The position numbers and the translations under genes are program-made. From Lineus longissimus (Eukaryota; Nemertea; Pilidiophora; Heteronemertea; Lineidae), in assembly GCF_910592395.1 (NCBI RefSeq), contig NC_088314.1, positions 19,860,070 to 19,924,069 on the forward strand: a stretch of DNA of 64,000 nucleotides, given 5' to 3'. Positions 20,598 through 33,304 of the stretch are shown here, one piece after another. Numbering within the stretch: the first letter of the stretch is position 1; every line of letters starts with the position of its first letter. Under the pieces are notes generated by a model that had not been told where the DNA came from, searched no databases, and worked only from the letters and a program-made list of their open reading frames with translations.

Positions 20598-22828
20598 CTG
20601 AAATAAATAAAAAATATCTTAAGATATGCTTTTGCTTTAATGATCTTCATCCCAATCATGCTTATTTTTTATTAGAGTGCAAAAAGCTGCCAGAAACGTG
20701 CGTTTATCAAGATGCTTTATCCCCACCGTAATCATTTCCCACTCGAGCAAGTTATTTCCATCTACGAAAGACAGCACTCCACTCCTCGATGGGACCGGAA
20801 AATTGACAGGATAGAGCCTGAGTAGGCCGTGCCGAGATGAAAGAAGTAACGTTCTGGCACAGGAACATGCAGTGATTGATTTGAGGGCAACAGCCGAAAT
20901 ATGAAATATATCATAAAATCCCTCTGTTTAGGTTCTGCTTTTTGCCCTTACTACCCCCGTATACTCACCCCTACGCCCGGCAGTGATTGAAGTTTATATC
21001 GAGATGACAGAACCAAACAAGGCAGTTTACTTGCATTTGAACTGCTTTCATAGGAGACAAGGCATATAGCATATACGTATATCCCTCTGGCGATTTCCCG
21101 CAAATCGAAGAAAAAACTAGACATTCCAGCTACCTGGAAATCATCCTACTTGCCAATAGTTCTAGTTTGTACCGGTTTCCGTCCTTTGTCCAAAAATAGT
21201 AAGCGTATACACAATACATATTAAAACGATTTATAGCCATGACCCGACCACTCGAAAATATGGTCGTTCCACCAGCTGGTTACCTACAAAATGATTGTTG
21301 AAAGATGCAGGCGGAGAAAAGTGTTCCGTATTAATTCATTCGGGCAATTCCTTGAAACTGCCGCGGATAACCATTCTAAAAACCATAACAAGATGCATGG
21401 GTTTTTCCAAGCGGTTTCCAAGCGGTTTTTCCAAGCGGTTTCCCGGTAGATGAAGTGCATTTTGACACTCTTACTGGGTAGACCTACGCCATCGTGTGGT
21501 GCCGCCTCATAAAGGTTTAAAATACGTTAATCAACCCCGTCACAAGGGGCCTGAGAACGAGTCTATATGTTGTTTATAAGATCTCTCTTCGGTATTTAAG
21601 GCGCATTCCTTTGTTTGGACGCAACATTACGGTAAGTCCGTACATAGGCCCTACAATTTGTTGGTCGGGATACCTTTTTTCCAATATATATATGTTTATT
21701 CGTAGATCTACTACTTTCCGTTGTACAGATAACAATTCCTAAAATTTACCTGCCGCCTAATATCAGTTCTGTAACTAGGTCATGTCATGATATTAGACAT
21801 AGGCTACGAAAGAATTTGGTCCTGCAATGGATGACCAATAAAAAGGTAAAAAATGATTAATTCATGATATATAATAGGATAGTTAACCATATGTAGCGAA
21901 ACGACCGAACATGTAGCGAAACGACTGAACTATGAAGCGAACTGGCGAAATGGTCGTGTAGCGAAACGACCGGATACCACGTAGATAGAGGAAGCCACAG
22001 AGCATTATGAAGAGGGAAAACTCTGCAATAAAATGGTATTAATTCGTTGAATAGGCACACCAAACATGCCAGGAACTGGAAACTGAGTAAAGGTAAAGTT
22101 TTAGTGTTGATAATGGGCTTTTTTATGCATATCATGTGAGTTAAGTCACCATAAACATAGTTATAAACAACACAACAGTAATGGACAGTCAGTGTGACTG
22201 TGTGTGTTGTGTTGTGGTAGTGTACATCTGCATTGTACATGTAGTATCAAGTTGCTGCATGGCTCTGCCACTGATTTTGAGCATGTACATGTAGGCCTGG
22301 CATAGTATATTTTCTGTGGTGTAATGGTAGGCCTATGGCTATACTATAGGCTATGTACTGTGTGCATAATGCCGTTATTGTATTAAATGAAAACATGTAG
22401 CCTTATATGATCATGATGCAATGGCAGGCAGCTAGCTACATGTAGGCTACTCTTTCTTGGGCCATGGCCCATGGCCATAGGCCTGCAGGGAGACTAATGA
22501 TAGCCAGATATCACAGCCCGGGATCACAGCAAATGAGGCATGAGAGGCTGACCATATTTGTCATGTCTCATTGTCTGCATGGAAAATGTTTGGGCAAGTC
22601 ATGATTTTAAAAATTAACAAGACAAAATGATGTCAATTGCCTATTTCAAGTTTTATTATTAACTGAGATCCAAATGCCGTCATATCACATGCAACACACA
22701 TCCATGGCATTGTAATTCTTTTCACAAAGTACCTGTTTCACTCAAAATGATACGATCATGTTTCAGTTTGGAACAACCGCTGTCTAACGTTACAAACAAG
22801 TGACCCGGAATAAACCAGGTTTCCCGAA
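20598..22828. other. Divergent spacer of unit 2, left part
   Basis: Homology to unit 1 continues to about 21732. Local differences are an extra 350 bp (20630-20985) and a short tandem expansion of TTTCCAAGCGG at about 21408-21440. Beyond 21735 the sequence is specific to unit 2. At 21893-21975 the word GTAGCGAAACGAC repeats about four times. No gene is supported before 22829. Confidence 0.5.
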
Positions 22829-23351
22829 ATGGATATGGATGATACATCAACAAACTCTCAAGATCACAGCTATTCCAATCCAGCAGGAAATGTTATGAAG
22901 GTAATTCATTTGTAATTCAGTCAATATTCAGCAGTATACTACCCAAACTACTAGTACTATATCTGTACTATTTACTTATAATATTGTCAAGATATCAAGA
23001 TATCAAATGCATTTCAAAAAGCGCTGATTGTATTTATCAATCTCTTTGAAATGCATTTAATTGAGAGGAGCTAAATGATATACTGAGTACTCTTGGCGTA
23101 AATACAGAAACAAACCATGTAATCTAATGTTTCTTTGAACAAGTAAGTTCACACAATTGCTTGTTTTGCCAAGAATCTTAACAGTTTGACAAAAATTATT
23201 AAGATTGTTATTAACTGGGGATTATTCTTGTCTTCAGCAACCTCCCAAGAGTCACCGATATTGCTGTGTACCTCAATGCACCAGTCGTGGTTACAACAAA
23301 GATGATGAGCATGGTGAAAAATTGCACCACTTCAGATTTCCAGATTTTTTG
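22829..23351 (+). CDS. 5' exons of a THAP-domain gene (probably incomplete)
   Basis: Exon 1, 22829-22900, starts MDMDDTSTNSQ and ends at a GTAATT donor in phase 0. Exon 2 begins at 23238 after TGTCTTCAG and reads SHRYCCVPQCTSRG, then LHHFRFPD. The CC-x3-C pair followed by H-x-F-[RH]-FP is the N-terminal half of a THAP zinc-binding DNA-recognition domain. A GTGCAA donor at 23352 is in phase 0 but weak. The second half of the domain (the conserved W, the C-x2-H pair and AVPTIF-like motif) is not found downstream. THAP domains occur in chromatin factors and P-element-like transposases; which this was cannot be told. Confidence 0.5.
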
Positions 23352-23408
23352 GTGCAAATACTAGTAGTACAACTTACTGTATTGATGCTTTCTCTTTTTC
23401 TGTATCTA

Positions 23409-23639
23409 TTATCCTTGAAAATAAATACTACTAATGTCATTGGCATTAAAATAGTTTTGTAATTTTTTTACCCAAAACTTATCCATTACTTCCATTTGGA
23501 ACTGTAGCTCCTCTGATGAGTCGAACTCTATCATGTCCTCTGACATCACGGTTGTCATCCATGACAAGCATTCCATGTCCTGACAAGACATTGGACGTCG
23601 ACATTTGTAGCACTTCTGGCAATCAGACTCTTCTGACAT
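23409..23639 (-). CDS. Small cysteine-rich, acidic open frame, unrecognised
   Basis: The minus-strand frame starts MSEESDCQKCYKCRRP with four cysteines in the first 23 residues, then becomes acidic (SEDMIEFDSSEE). A GTAAAA donor after KFW would end the exon near 23470. It is close to the THAP exons but on the other strand. The composition looks protein-like. There is no homology I can name. Confidence 0.25.
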   Translation of the reverse strand: MSEESDCQKCYKCRRPMSCQDMECLSWMTTVMSEDMIEFDSSEELQFQMEVMDKFWVKKLQNYFNANDISSIYFQG

Positions 23640-24302
23640 GGTCCCATCATTGTCTGGATGCTCTGGAGATTGAACATTGCAACTAAATCATAAGGCCCAT
23701 GTCTCTCAGGCCTACACTCCGGCAATGCAAATAAAACTAGGCCTAGGCCTACAGTTTATTGACTTGGCCTTGGCCTACAGCAAATTGACTTGGCCTTGGG
23801 ACTTGGGGTCAATTTGACTGACAACCACTCAAAAAACCCCACCATAACCAAGCAAAATCATAGTGGGTTTGGGCAACACAAAGTTAAAGGTATCTCCTAC
23901 ATATTTCTGGCCCAAACTGATAAGGCCTAGCCAGCCTAGAATAGAAACAACTACAGAGGCCTTCTACAATTGAATTAGATTAAGTTCATCATGTCTATGT
24001 CAGAATTCAATGCATGCAATGCATGGCTTCAGCCAGCCTCCTCATCAAATGGCCCAAACATCATCAGACTGCTTTATTGCCCTAATTATTTAATTGGTCA
24101 ATTATTATCACTTATCATGTTCACTGACATGGAACCCATTAATTCCCCTACTTACTGTGGCAAGACTAGCCCAACACCACGCACAGTGATATCATTGCAG
24201 TGATAGCTATTGAGTATTGTTCAATACTCTACACGCCACACACAATGCAGGTTGCTGACCTACCTGCCTCACTCTGCATCACTTCCTGTGGTTCTGCTAC
24301 TA
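23640..24302. other. Unassigned spacer
   Basis: No supported gene. AGGCCTA-type words are frequent, and short direct repeats (GACTTGGCCTTGGCC/GACTTGGCCTTGGG) lie near 23760. Confidence 0.45.
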
Positions 24303-27300
24303 GACGCAAGGGCCCAACGCGCCGCGTAGCGGCAAAAAAGCGAAGCTGGCGAAACATTTATAACGGGTCACCCGCCACTTATTATTGGACTTATAGCGCA
24401 TTTACGGGGTTGCAACTATTTTGCTTTATAGTGTCACCAGGAAAGAAAAGCATGCGACCTAACGCCGATCTATTTGTATAAAGTGATAATTGGAAGGTAT
24501 ATAGTAGGAAATATCAATAAAATAATCATTCCATGTCGTCTTTTGAGGGCATTTTTGATTGTAAAAAATATATGTGTACGTCACCGTAGTCTCTGCAATG
24601 ATAATTTTATCAGAGCAGTCTCGCGCAAGTAGAAGTTCTTTACCTATTAGTTCTTCACTTATTAGTCTCAACGTCTGGCGCAAAGCCAGACGTTTTCCAT
24701 TACGATTTCACTACGATGTTTGACAAGAAGGAGCAGTGCGCGAGATATGCTAATGAGCAGACTTCCCTCGCTTGAGTTTCTGAAGAATGTTCCATATCGC
24801 GCCAAGCTCATCACTACTGATTATGACAGGCGTGCAACGGTAGGTATCTGCTCCCCGACTTCCACCCTAATACGGTACAATAAGTTACCATTTGATGGGA
24901 ATGGGACAATGCCCTCACTGTGTATGGAGTCATAGGGATAAGAAGACATTATTCATTAGTGTTGGTACAAGTGATTTTGCCCAAAAAGCATGCGCATTCA
25001 AAAAACAATGCAAGGTTACGGTATCACGTACATGACCATGACGACGTGCAGAAAGTGCACTGGCCAGTGCATACCCTATGGCTATGTACTAGTAAACATG
25101 GTAAACATGAACAGCATCATTATTCATCGGCAGTTCATTTTACTCCGCGCTTTTCCTGAAACATATAGCCATGATGATTAGGCCTACCATGTACCATGAC
25201 CAATAACAGCACTAGATCATGTAGATGTCAACAAGTTCACATGAACCGTATAATCCCGCATGGCGCATGTGGGGCATGCGTCTAAACCAAAGCCCCAAAA
25301 TCACTTGTTTTGGTCTATTTCACTTGTGTTTCCCCCGTCTCCCAGTCCATAATACATTTACAGTTTACAATCCCCGATCATGGCCCAACAAAAGGTCATC
25401 GGTTGACTAAAGGAACACAACTGTTCAATGGATTTATAGTTGAATGCGATCAAACTACGTCTTTTCAATCGTGGATTGTAAATTTAACCCCATGGGCCTA
25501 GGGAAGGCCCTATAACAATACTTTCGACACAGTTATTATCTCCGCTGCCTCCACCATGTTACACACAGTGCTCACTGCTGATTCTAAAATGCGCCACCTA
25601 GTCAAAACAGGACATATGTTCTTCTAGGAATAGATCTCTTTCCAATATTTCGTCATTCCACTATCGTCATCACCTCATCATACTTTCATTGACATTACAG
25701 GCACACATCCACAGAGCACTCTTCAAATCATCTACACAGTGGTTATCCAACTAGGATTATAAAGGTAATTTCTTAGCCCCACACAGTGGGTTTCAGTCTT
25801 GATAAAGGGGCACTATTGCTAGCAGCTAGGTAGGCAAGATAAAGTTAGACGAAGTAGCCGATAGGGGTCTCTCACCCCTCAAAGTCCGTCACAACTATTC
25901 AAGCTTGTACAAGGAATACATGCAGCGCTGACTCTAACAAGACCCAATGGGAATGTCGCACAGTCATCTGTCAAAAACAAGACCTATGTTGCAGTATGAT
26001 CTCTTGCCAATATTTAATAATTGCACTATCGTCATCACCTCATCATACTTCATTGACATTACAGGTACACATTGACATAGACCACTGTTGCAGTCAACGA
26101 CACAGTCGCTATCCAAGTAGCATTTATAGAGGTAATTATCATTATCATACCTCATTAGCATGTGAACCAATCACGTCGCGTCCTTTGCGATCACGTCAAA
26201 GCCTCATGGAATAATGTCTTTCACCGTTGAATAATTTTTCATATTCCATGCCTACAACTTCAATTTCTTCATATTCCATGGCTAGAAGTTCAATACTAAT
26301 ATAATATCCAAGATAAAGTTACAGGAAGTAGTCAATAGGGGTCTCTCACCTCTCACTGTATGTCCACACTATTCACGCTTGTACGAGGAATACATTCAAT
26401 GCTGAATCTAACAACACCCAGGGCCCTTACTCTGTATATTAGTCACTGGAAGATGGCCCATTTCACTCCTTGCTTCTACTTCACCTATAGTCTCATTGCA
26501 AACGCCTCAGTTCTATGATATCACATTCACTTTCAGCTGTCATGCAACGCAACAACTGTGCTATCTGCCATCGCACATCAACGAAGAAGTGCAGCCGCCC
26601 ACATTCCACCTCACGTCTGTCCGACCAGCTGCAATCCTCGAGGACGCCCCACTGTACCACGATTTCACTACGATGTTTGACAAGAAGGAGCAGTGCGCGA
26701 GATAGGCAAATGAGCAGACTTCCCTCGCTTGAGTTTCGGAAGAATGTTCCATATCGCGCTAAGCTGACCACTGCTGACCATGACAGGCGTGCATTGGACT
26801 GGTACAGGTTGGAACTGAACATTGAATATGCTGGTGGTGACGCTTTCTGATGAGAAGTTGGTCGTGACTGATGCAGTATCCTTGGACTTGTCCACAGCAT
26901 CGTTCAATCATTGCTCTCTGTGCTGCCTTGATTCTGTACTTACCCAAATACTAAGACCAAATGCCTGTTGACTGTGCTTTAAGAGAGACTAGCGCCATGC
27001 CTAGAGATATGACTGACCCCTATTGGCAAATTTGTATGATTTTATCTTGCCTACCTAGCTGCTGCCTATAGTCTCCCTTTAACTGCGGAGCACTTCAAAG
27101 TCGATAAAATGCCATGTTCCACCTTTTAATGTGTTCAGACCGCCATTTTCAAAATAATCAAGTCAGGACACTGCCTTCTAGTCTCATAATAAATTTTGCT
27201 TTCCTCAATAATAACATTTCTTCTTCTTCAATGCTTTCATCATTCCAAACTTCTCCTCCTCTGACTTTTACAGGGGTACAGTCATGGCAATCAAAACCCA

Positions 27301-27448
27301 AATACTGAGACCAAATGCCTGTTGACTGTGCTTTAAGAGAGACTGGCGCCATGCCTAGTCTCTCTTAAAGCACAGTCAACAGACACCAACCCCCTCAGAC
27401 TCAGAAACCACAAACGCCCAACCCTTCCTGCTACCTTAATACTTCTGG
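24303..27448. repeat. Repeated block, copy 2
   Basis: Direct copy of 15112-17769. It keeps the left boundary and the 26-bp hairpin (27319-27382), and breaks off at 27448 into sequence found upstream of the type II genes. It contains an additional tandem, diverged unit of about 470 bp. The words AAGATAAAGTTA and AGGGGTCTCTCAC recur at about 25837 and 26307, and CATCGT-style stretches match 25555-25770. Confidence 0.8.
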
Positions 27449-27811
27449 ATGGCAGTGTATTTTAGGAATTGTGTATATGCCCTACAATTTGCTGGTCGGG
27501 ATACCTATTTTCCAATGGCCTCCACCAGTCTGCCAACCGGCCATAATATGCATCAAAAAGACTTGTTTGTGAACTTGGAGGGGGCATTTGGTTTGCCCCG
27601 CCCCACTTGGTACATCCCGAGATCCGGATTTTTTACTCCTTCGTCATATACAATTTGAAATATCGAGAAGCAGAGTATATTGAAAACCAGGATGCCCTAG
27701 GTACGACCGTGCATGGTTACACCGAAACGCGGCAGTATACTCGCTCTCTCCCACTCAGAGTTTGAATGAGCAACATGCTGAGAATCCTTGTAATCATTTT
27801 CCCTTATTCAG

Positions 27812-30703
27812 CAATACAATGAGTGGAGACAAGCATGTGAAAGTTATCTTCAACGGTGAAGACAAGAGGCAAATCAAGTTACCTCGCCCAGATTTTGTTG
27901 ATGTCAAGGGAGTAATATGCAGGCGATTTGGTGTCCAGTCTGACGTATCCATAGTTGCCATTGTACCTGAAGGGGCTCGCCAAGGAGAGTACGTGATCTC
28001 ATCTAGCGATGACCTTCAGGATCTATGGGAGGATTTCACAGAACTCCACATCACTGGCAAACGGACTGATTCGGGTGAAATAACGTAAGTTTAAATGACG
28101 TCAAGAACATTCTTCATTCTGTGGGAAACCAAGAATAGATAAACGACGATTTTATCGTAATGATACACGTACATGTAAATTGTCCGCGGCTCAGTCAACA
28201 TACTTCTGGTTATGTACGTTGCAAAGAGTAGGGGTCCATAGCCTAAGATGATGCATTTACCATTTAGGTTGACCGAAGGCTTGCGGGTGATATTCAACAA
28301 CGACCGTGAAGACGTGAAACGTATCACGTTCACTCGCAATGACATTGAGGACATCAAGAAGGTCATCTGCGAACGGTTCTTTGCCGAGAAGGTTTCTTTG
28401 CGTGCCATCATCAAGGGAGACAACAACAAGTATTCTATTTCAACCAACGACGACGTCAAGGAAATGTGGAAGAGCATCGTTGAATTGCATGTCACTGGCA
28501 AAAAGAAAAGGTATTTATGTCTGCTGTACATCTGATGGTGATGCCTACTGGAGGGCGTTGGCTGTCGGACCAGGGATTGCCCACCAATCCCCTAGTCCCG
28601 ACCTTTTCGTGATCATTTAACCATAACGGTTCTTAGGATGATGGGATACGACTAAATCGTTTGGATGCATGACAGCGTGGACAGTGGTGAATGTAACCCG
28701 TTTTGGTAAAGTCTCTTCCCAAACATTTTCATTCCCAGGGATCATGTCTGACCTACACCATTAGTTTCGCATGACATATTTTGTTGATTATCTTCTTTGT
28801 CCCTCTCATGCATGTTTCGCCTTCCAAATTTAAAGATTATTGGAACTGAGTGCGCGCGTTGATTTTGCCATGCCATCTCGTTTTAGGTTGGACATCGATG
28901 TGACAGTGGCGATCAATAGGGAACGGCATTCCATTGATGTAGTTCCTAACCCAAGTACTGCTGTCGTCCTAAAGGCGCGGCAAGAGTTGGGAATCATCGA
29001 CGACTTGGTGCAGATTGACAAGAGCTTCAGGAGAATGGGTGCCATTGCTAACATCTCCTACTTTGCCGCTGTTGCCACTGGGAATCAGGATTTGCAGTTG
29101 GGGACAAAAAATCTTGGATTCAGCGCCATCGAAATTTGCCATGCCGCCGAAAATACGGTTCAGAGTTATGTCATTACTTGTGGGACTGTGAATGAGACGT
29201 TCCACACCGCTATCATTTACCTGTTGGAGAACGACTACGACAGAGCACTCAGAATGATTTCTTCTTTGGAAGGTGCGGCTCAAGTATGTACAGACAAGAC
29301 AAAGACGCTGATTGCCAAGATCGATAAAGTCTCTGGGAGCAAGATCCTCTCCGATGAAATGAGACAAATGATAATGGAAGAAAGAGAAAAGGCCGAGCTG
29401 TTGGAGAAAGAAGAGAAGAAGAAACGATTAGAGTTAGAGCACGTTCAGTCAGAGATCAGGGAATCGACTAAACCAGGAGCAGTCAAGCCATTTCTGCAGG
29501 TGTTAGTGTCAAACCTCTTTCGTGCTGCGAATGTTGTTGTTGGAGCTGTGACAAGTTCTGCGCCCAAGTTTCTTCTGGCAGCTGGAAAGGGGCTATTAGG
29601 TTATGCGGCGGAAAAGGAAGAAGATGAAGAGAAGAAAAAGGATGAAACACGTATGAGAGAGGAGGAAAAACGCAAAAATAAGCATGATGCCGAGAAGCAC
29701 AACATCCAGCTAAGCCTTGACCTGCGGGATCTGCAGAAAGATATCCAAGAGGCCAAGAATGATAGGTGTGGCCACATTCTTGGTGGCGAACTCTTGAAGA
29801 TGAAGTTGGATTTAATAACCATCAACAACTTCTTCGAAGAGTTGCTGTTGTTTTGCCAGGCAATTAAGATGGCCGAAAAACAGTTGATGGCAAATATGGG
29901 ACCCTGTCAGACGGCCAAGGGAGGAGAGGTGGCGAAGGTCAATTGCAGAGAACTATTTGAATCTCCAGGATTCAAGCAGCAACTGGTTAACTACATGGCA
30001 AAGTATGTATTACTCTTTTTCTCCCTTCGGATCGTCACTAAAGTTTTAAAGTTAAAGTTAGAGGCTATCATCCGAGCTGGCAGTTTGCACTGCTCTTTCG
30101 ATGATAAATCTCAGTGCTGCCATCTGTTGGATTCTGGGTCACGACCCAAGCGACAGTGTCTGGCATGTCTGGGATGATGTCGGATGATATCTTTAGTCCG
30201 GGACTATAGGACAATACGTAAAGAAAAATGGGAAAATGGGCATGTTCTCGAGGGGTCCCGGAGAGTGAGAACGAGAGATTGATAAAACAATAGAGAATCA
30301 TTCATATAAGGAAGATTCTGCCCATAATACATTCAAAAGTATGCAAACACATGCAAAATCCTATGGTCGTTAAAGCCACAGTCGGCACTACAGCATACGG
30401 AACTTCCAGCGGTATTGCCTCCGTATCGACTCGCGTTGTCTGGAAGCTGAGCACAGTGTCATTACACTGAGGGTCAAGATGGCAGTACAGATAATACCAT
30501 TGCCTCCTAGATTTATCCACTTATGAGAGCTACATGTTTTTCCTTGCAGGTGGGTGGCGATCAAAGAGGTTTGTCTGGAGTGTCGAGGCACACTGAAGAA
30601 GACCGAGCTACAGCTCCATGATCACATCGAGAAGAACCCGACCAAGGAAGAGGCAAGGCGTGACATCAATTCGATGGTTGATGACATGAGGGAGAACCTG
30701 TGA
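27812..30703 (+). CDS. Type II double-PB1-like/coiled-coil membrane-helix protein, copy B
   Basis: Exons: 27812-28084 (ATG 27819), 28268-28510, 28887-30002 and 30550-30703 (TGA 30701-30703). Phases equal copy A and the product is again 592 residues: one codon is lost in exon 1 and one net codon gained in exon 3. Intron 1 is only 183 bp and lacks the LINE, so it shows the empty site. The two PB1-like units, the coiled coils and the nonpolar segment are all preserved. Exon 4 encodes the same protein sequence as copy A. Differences in exon 3 cluster in the charged region (an HNIQ insertion) and are mostly conservative. That pattern is consistent with both copies being, or until recently having been, functional. 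The start is supported by the same CCCTTATTCAG acceptor 7 nt upstream. Confidence 0.75.
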
Positions 30704-31209
30704 GCGGCAAGAATCGCAGCTGGATCGAATGAACCAGAAAGATACATTGACTTTTTGATTGAATGAATATCATTTTTTTTAAGTGTTGCGCTAAGATAGG
30801 TTAGGCAGTGGTCACTACTTAATGTGGGGGCTCAGTATTGATTAAGATATTTGCAAAACGTCCATGGGTTTCAGTAAAAGAGGGCGAAGGAATCCATAGT
30901 TAAAAGGGACTAAGAGGTAGGAATACCCCCACTTCAAAAGTTTGCCCGTGTGTGTAAGTGCGCTTATTTACGGCAAGACCAATTAGTGAGGCGACGAAAA
31001 TTCACAAGATTCTTCCCATTTGGTTCCTTACAAGGCCCTATGTAGATTATTTCTCTTACTTCTCCATTTACGCTTAATGGCCATTTCTAATTTAGACAAT
31101 GTTCTTGAAACCTTACATCCATGCCGACTTTACTGGCGGTGAACATCCACCTAAAGTCTCCTCCGTGAAGGATGGGTAACAACGACAGCAGATCGGCATG
31201 AATACCTCA
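30704..31209. other. 3' flank of copy B, end of the duplicated segment
   Basis: Matches 8241-8714 with small indels. The duplication ends at the CATGAATACCTCA word near 31209. No polyadenylation signal is clear. Confidence 0.55.
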
Positions 31210-31297
31210 TGTTTCGCAATCGCTTGTGGTTAAGGGTAAAGTTAGACTATTATTGTGCTTTGGCGGCGTGTGCTTTCTCAAGCTCCCTTGGCATTAG

Positions 31298-31632
31298 AGG
31301 GAACTGGAACCGCCGAGCGATTTATTCAACTTTTCGACTTTCACCGCCCGAGAAAGTCAAACTTCCAACTTCCTATTCGAGTTTAGATTTGTAGTTCCGC
31401 CCCCAGTGCCCGAGCATGCGCAGTTCAATTTGTTATTATTGAGAATCATGTGAGAATCACGTGAGTCATGCGATCTTTCATTCATGAGTTTTCGTAGTAA
31501 ATTCCATAGTAGTGACGTCACTCAATGATTGACAGCTAGGCGCCATGTTTCATTCATGCCTCGTTCTGATCACCCGATACGCGGGAAATGAAAACGAGGT
31601 CATACGAACTGGCTTGGCGGTTTCAATTCCCT
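31298..31632. mobile_element. 335-bp MITE flanked by TTAA-type sites
   Basis: Inverted ends AGGGAACTGGAACCGCC (left) and the complement of GGCGGTTTCAATTCCCT (right) pair with two mismatches. They are flanked by TTAG (31294-31297) and TTAA (31633-31636). TTAA duplication points to piggyBac- or Kolobok-like elements. No coding capacity. Confidence 0.7.
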
Positions 31633-32944
31633 TTAAGTAAAGAAGGTAAAACATGTAGAACCTATATAGTGTCGATTAATGTGTAATAAAATTTTTGTCG
31701 TTTTCTACTGGTTACTGGCATAATACCAAAGACTGTCTTTCAAATGAGCGACCGTTCTAGATATCAGTGACCAAATGCAACCATGATTGCGACCCGCGCC
31801 GACTAAGGAAAGTATCTTTTTTGGTGTGCCGGGTATCAATTTGGACTTGTATTGAAAAGAAACTCCTTGAAGTACTTCGACAGAAAATAATCGAATAGTC
31901 CAGAATAATTTTTGCTTGGGCACTGTATCACTTACATACACTATGTAGCTTGTCTTGAATCTAAAATATGAACGAAAGCGATCGGTGGCCCCGTGTTGAA
32001 ATGCCGTCCAGTGCCAGTTGGTGCGTTTTTCGCTGATTTGTGCAAAATTCAACATATCTCAAAAGTTCAATAGTTGACCCTCAATTTTTTATTTATTTTT
32101 GTGTAGCGACAGCAACTGTCTTTCATGGGAGAATGGTCACTGTAAGAATTATTCAGGAAGAAATGTATAATATTTGGGGTTTTCCGTGATTGTCCGGCCC
32201 AATTGGCAATATTGCCATTTGGGATGGTGAACAGAGCTAGGAGCAAATGCAACGCTTATGATTTATTTAAAGAAATAAAAAATGCCCGATTTAACATCCT
32301 GCAGAATCAGGGGAATCGAGCGTTTCCAGTGATATACGACATAAATGGGTTGTCCTCATGCAATCACTTTGGAAACGCATTTTAAAATATTTGTTACGTC
32401 CTGTTAATGGGTCACGTCATCATCGCGTACATTCGGGAAAAACTCCCTAACGACACCTAAAACACGTGGACATCTTATATGTATTTTTTCGGGGCGTTGA
32501 CATTTTGATTAGTAAGCAAATTTTGTCGGAACGGAATTCGTGACTGAGAAGACTTTCATGCTGTTTCAAAATGTACAGGATCGGGTAAGTTTGACGCCAA
32601 ATCTAGATCTCTATCGTCACAGACTCACACCACCGGGAATCCGGCGTGCATATCAGATACCAACCATGGGCATGGCGATACTGATTACTGGCACACATAC
32701 TAGGCTCCTAGGCTCTTCAATGCATCACCATATAGGCTACGACCAACGCAAATGCCTGCGTCTATCGCTGGCAGCAGTGGACAAAAAGCTGATTTAATAT
32801 ACATATCAATTCACGATTTAATGTCTATATTAATCGATTTAATGTCTATATTAATCGATTTAATAGGCCTATGTGTATTAAATCAACCAATGAGAGCATC
32901 GTTTTTAATATCTATTATTACGGTTTATATCCCGAAGAATATCT
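31633..32944. other. Unassigned sequence with a 21-bp tandem repeat
   Basis: Units of ATTTAATGTCTATATTAATCG repeat about 2.5 times at 32814-32865. Nothing else in the interval is supportable. Confidence 0.5.
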
Positions 32945-33300
32945 GTGGCGTAGTGGCTATAGAGCTCCGGCCTCATAATCAGGAGGTCGTGGGTTCGATT
33001 CTTGGAAGGGTCACCGCTGTTTCGTCTTTGTGTACTTGAGTAAGGCACTTTACCCTTCTTGCTCTCCACCCAGGAGTAAATGGGTACCTACTACCTAGCT
33101 GGCAGGGATGGCAACTCAAGAATGTTAGTCCTGAGCGCTGTATAGCTGCAGCTCGGACCTGTAGATACTCACTCCCAGAGAGTAGAGCTTGAATCACGAC
33201 TGTAGGCCTACAGGCCAATAGCTAGGGGTAAGAATGTGAAGAGCTTTGAGTGACTGAAAGCAGTTGGATTTAGCACTATATAAGTCTCATGATTATTATT
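32945..33300 (+). mobile_element. tRNA-derived SINE
   Basis: The head has an A-box-like TGGCGTAGTGG and a B-box GGTTCGATTC 34 bp later, the internal pol III promoter of a tRNA. About 250 bp of non-tRNA body follows (including CACCCAGGAGTAAATGGGTACC) and an ATTATTATTATT tail at 33290-33304. The tRNA part has decayed pairing, so it is not a tRNA gene. The ATT-rich tail suggests mobilisation by a CR1/L2-type LINE. Confidence 0.8.
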
Positions 33301-33304
33301 ATTT

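Noticed and set aside
32945-33020. Functional tRNA gene
   Set aside because: A and B boxes are present but the stems do not pair well, and it continues into a SINE body and tail.
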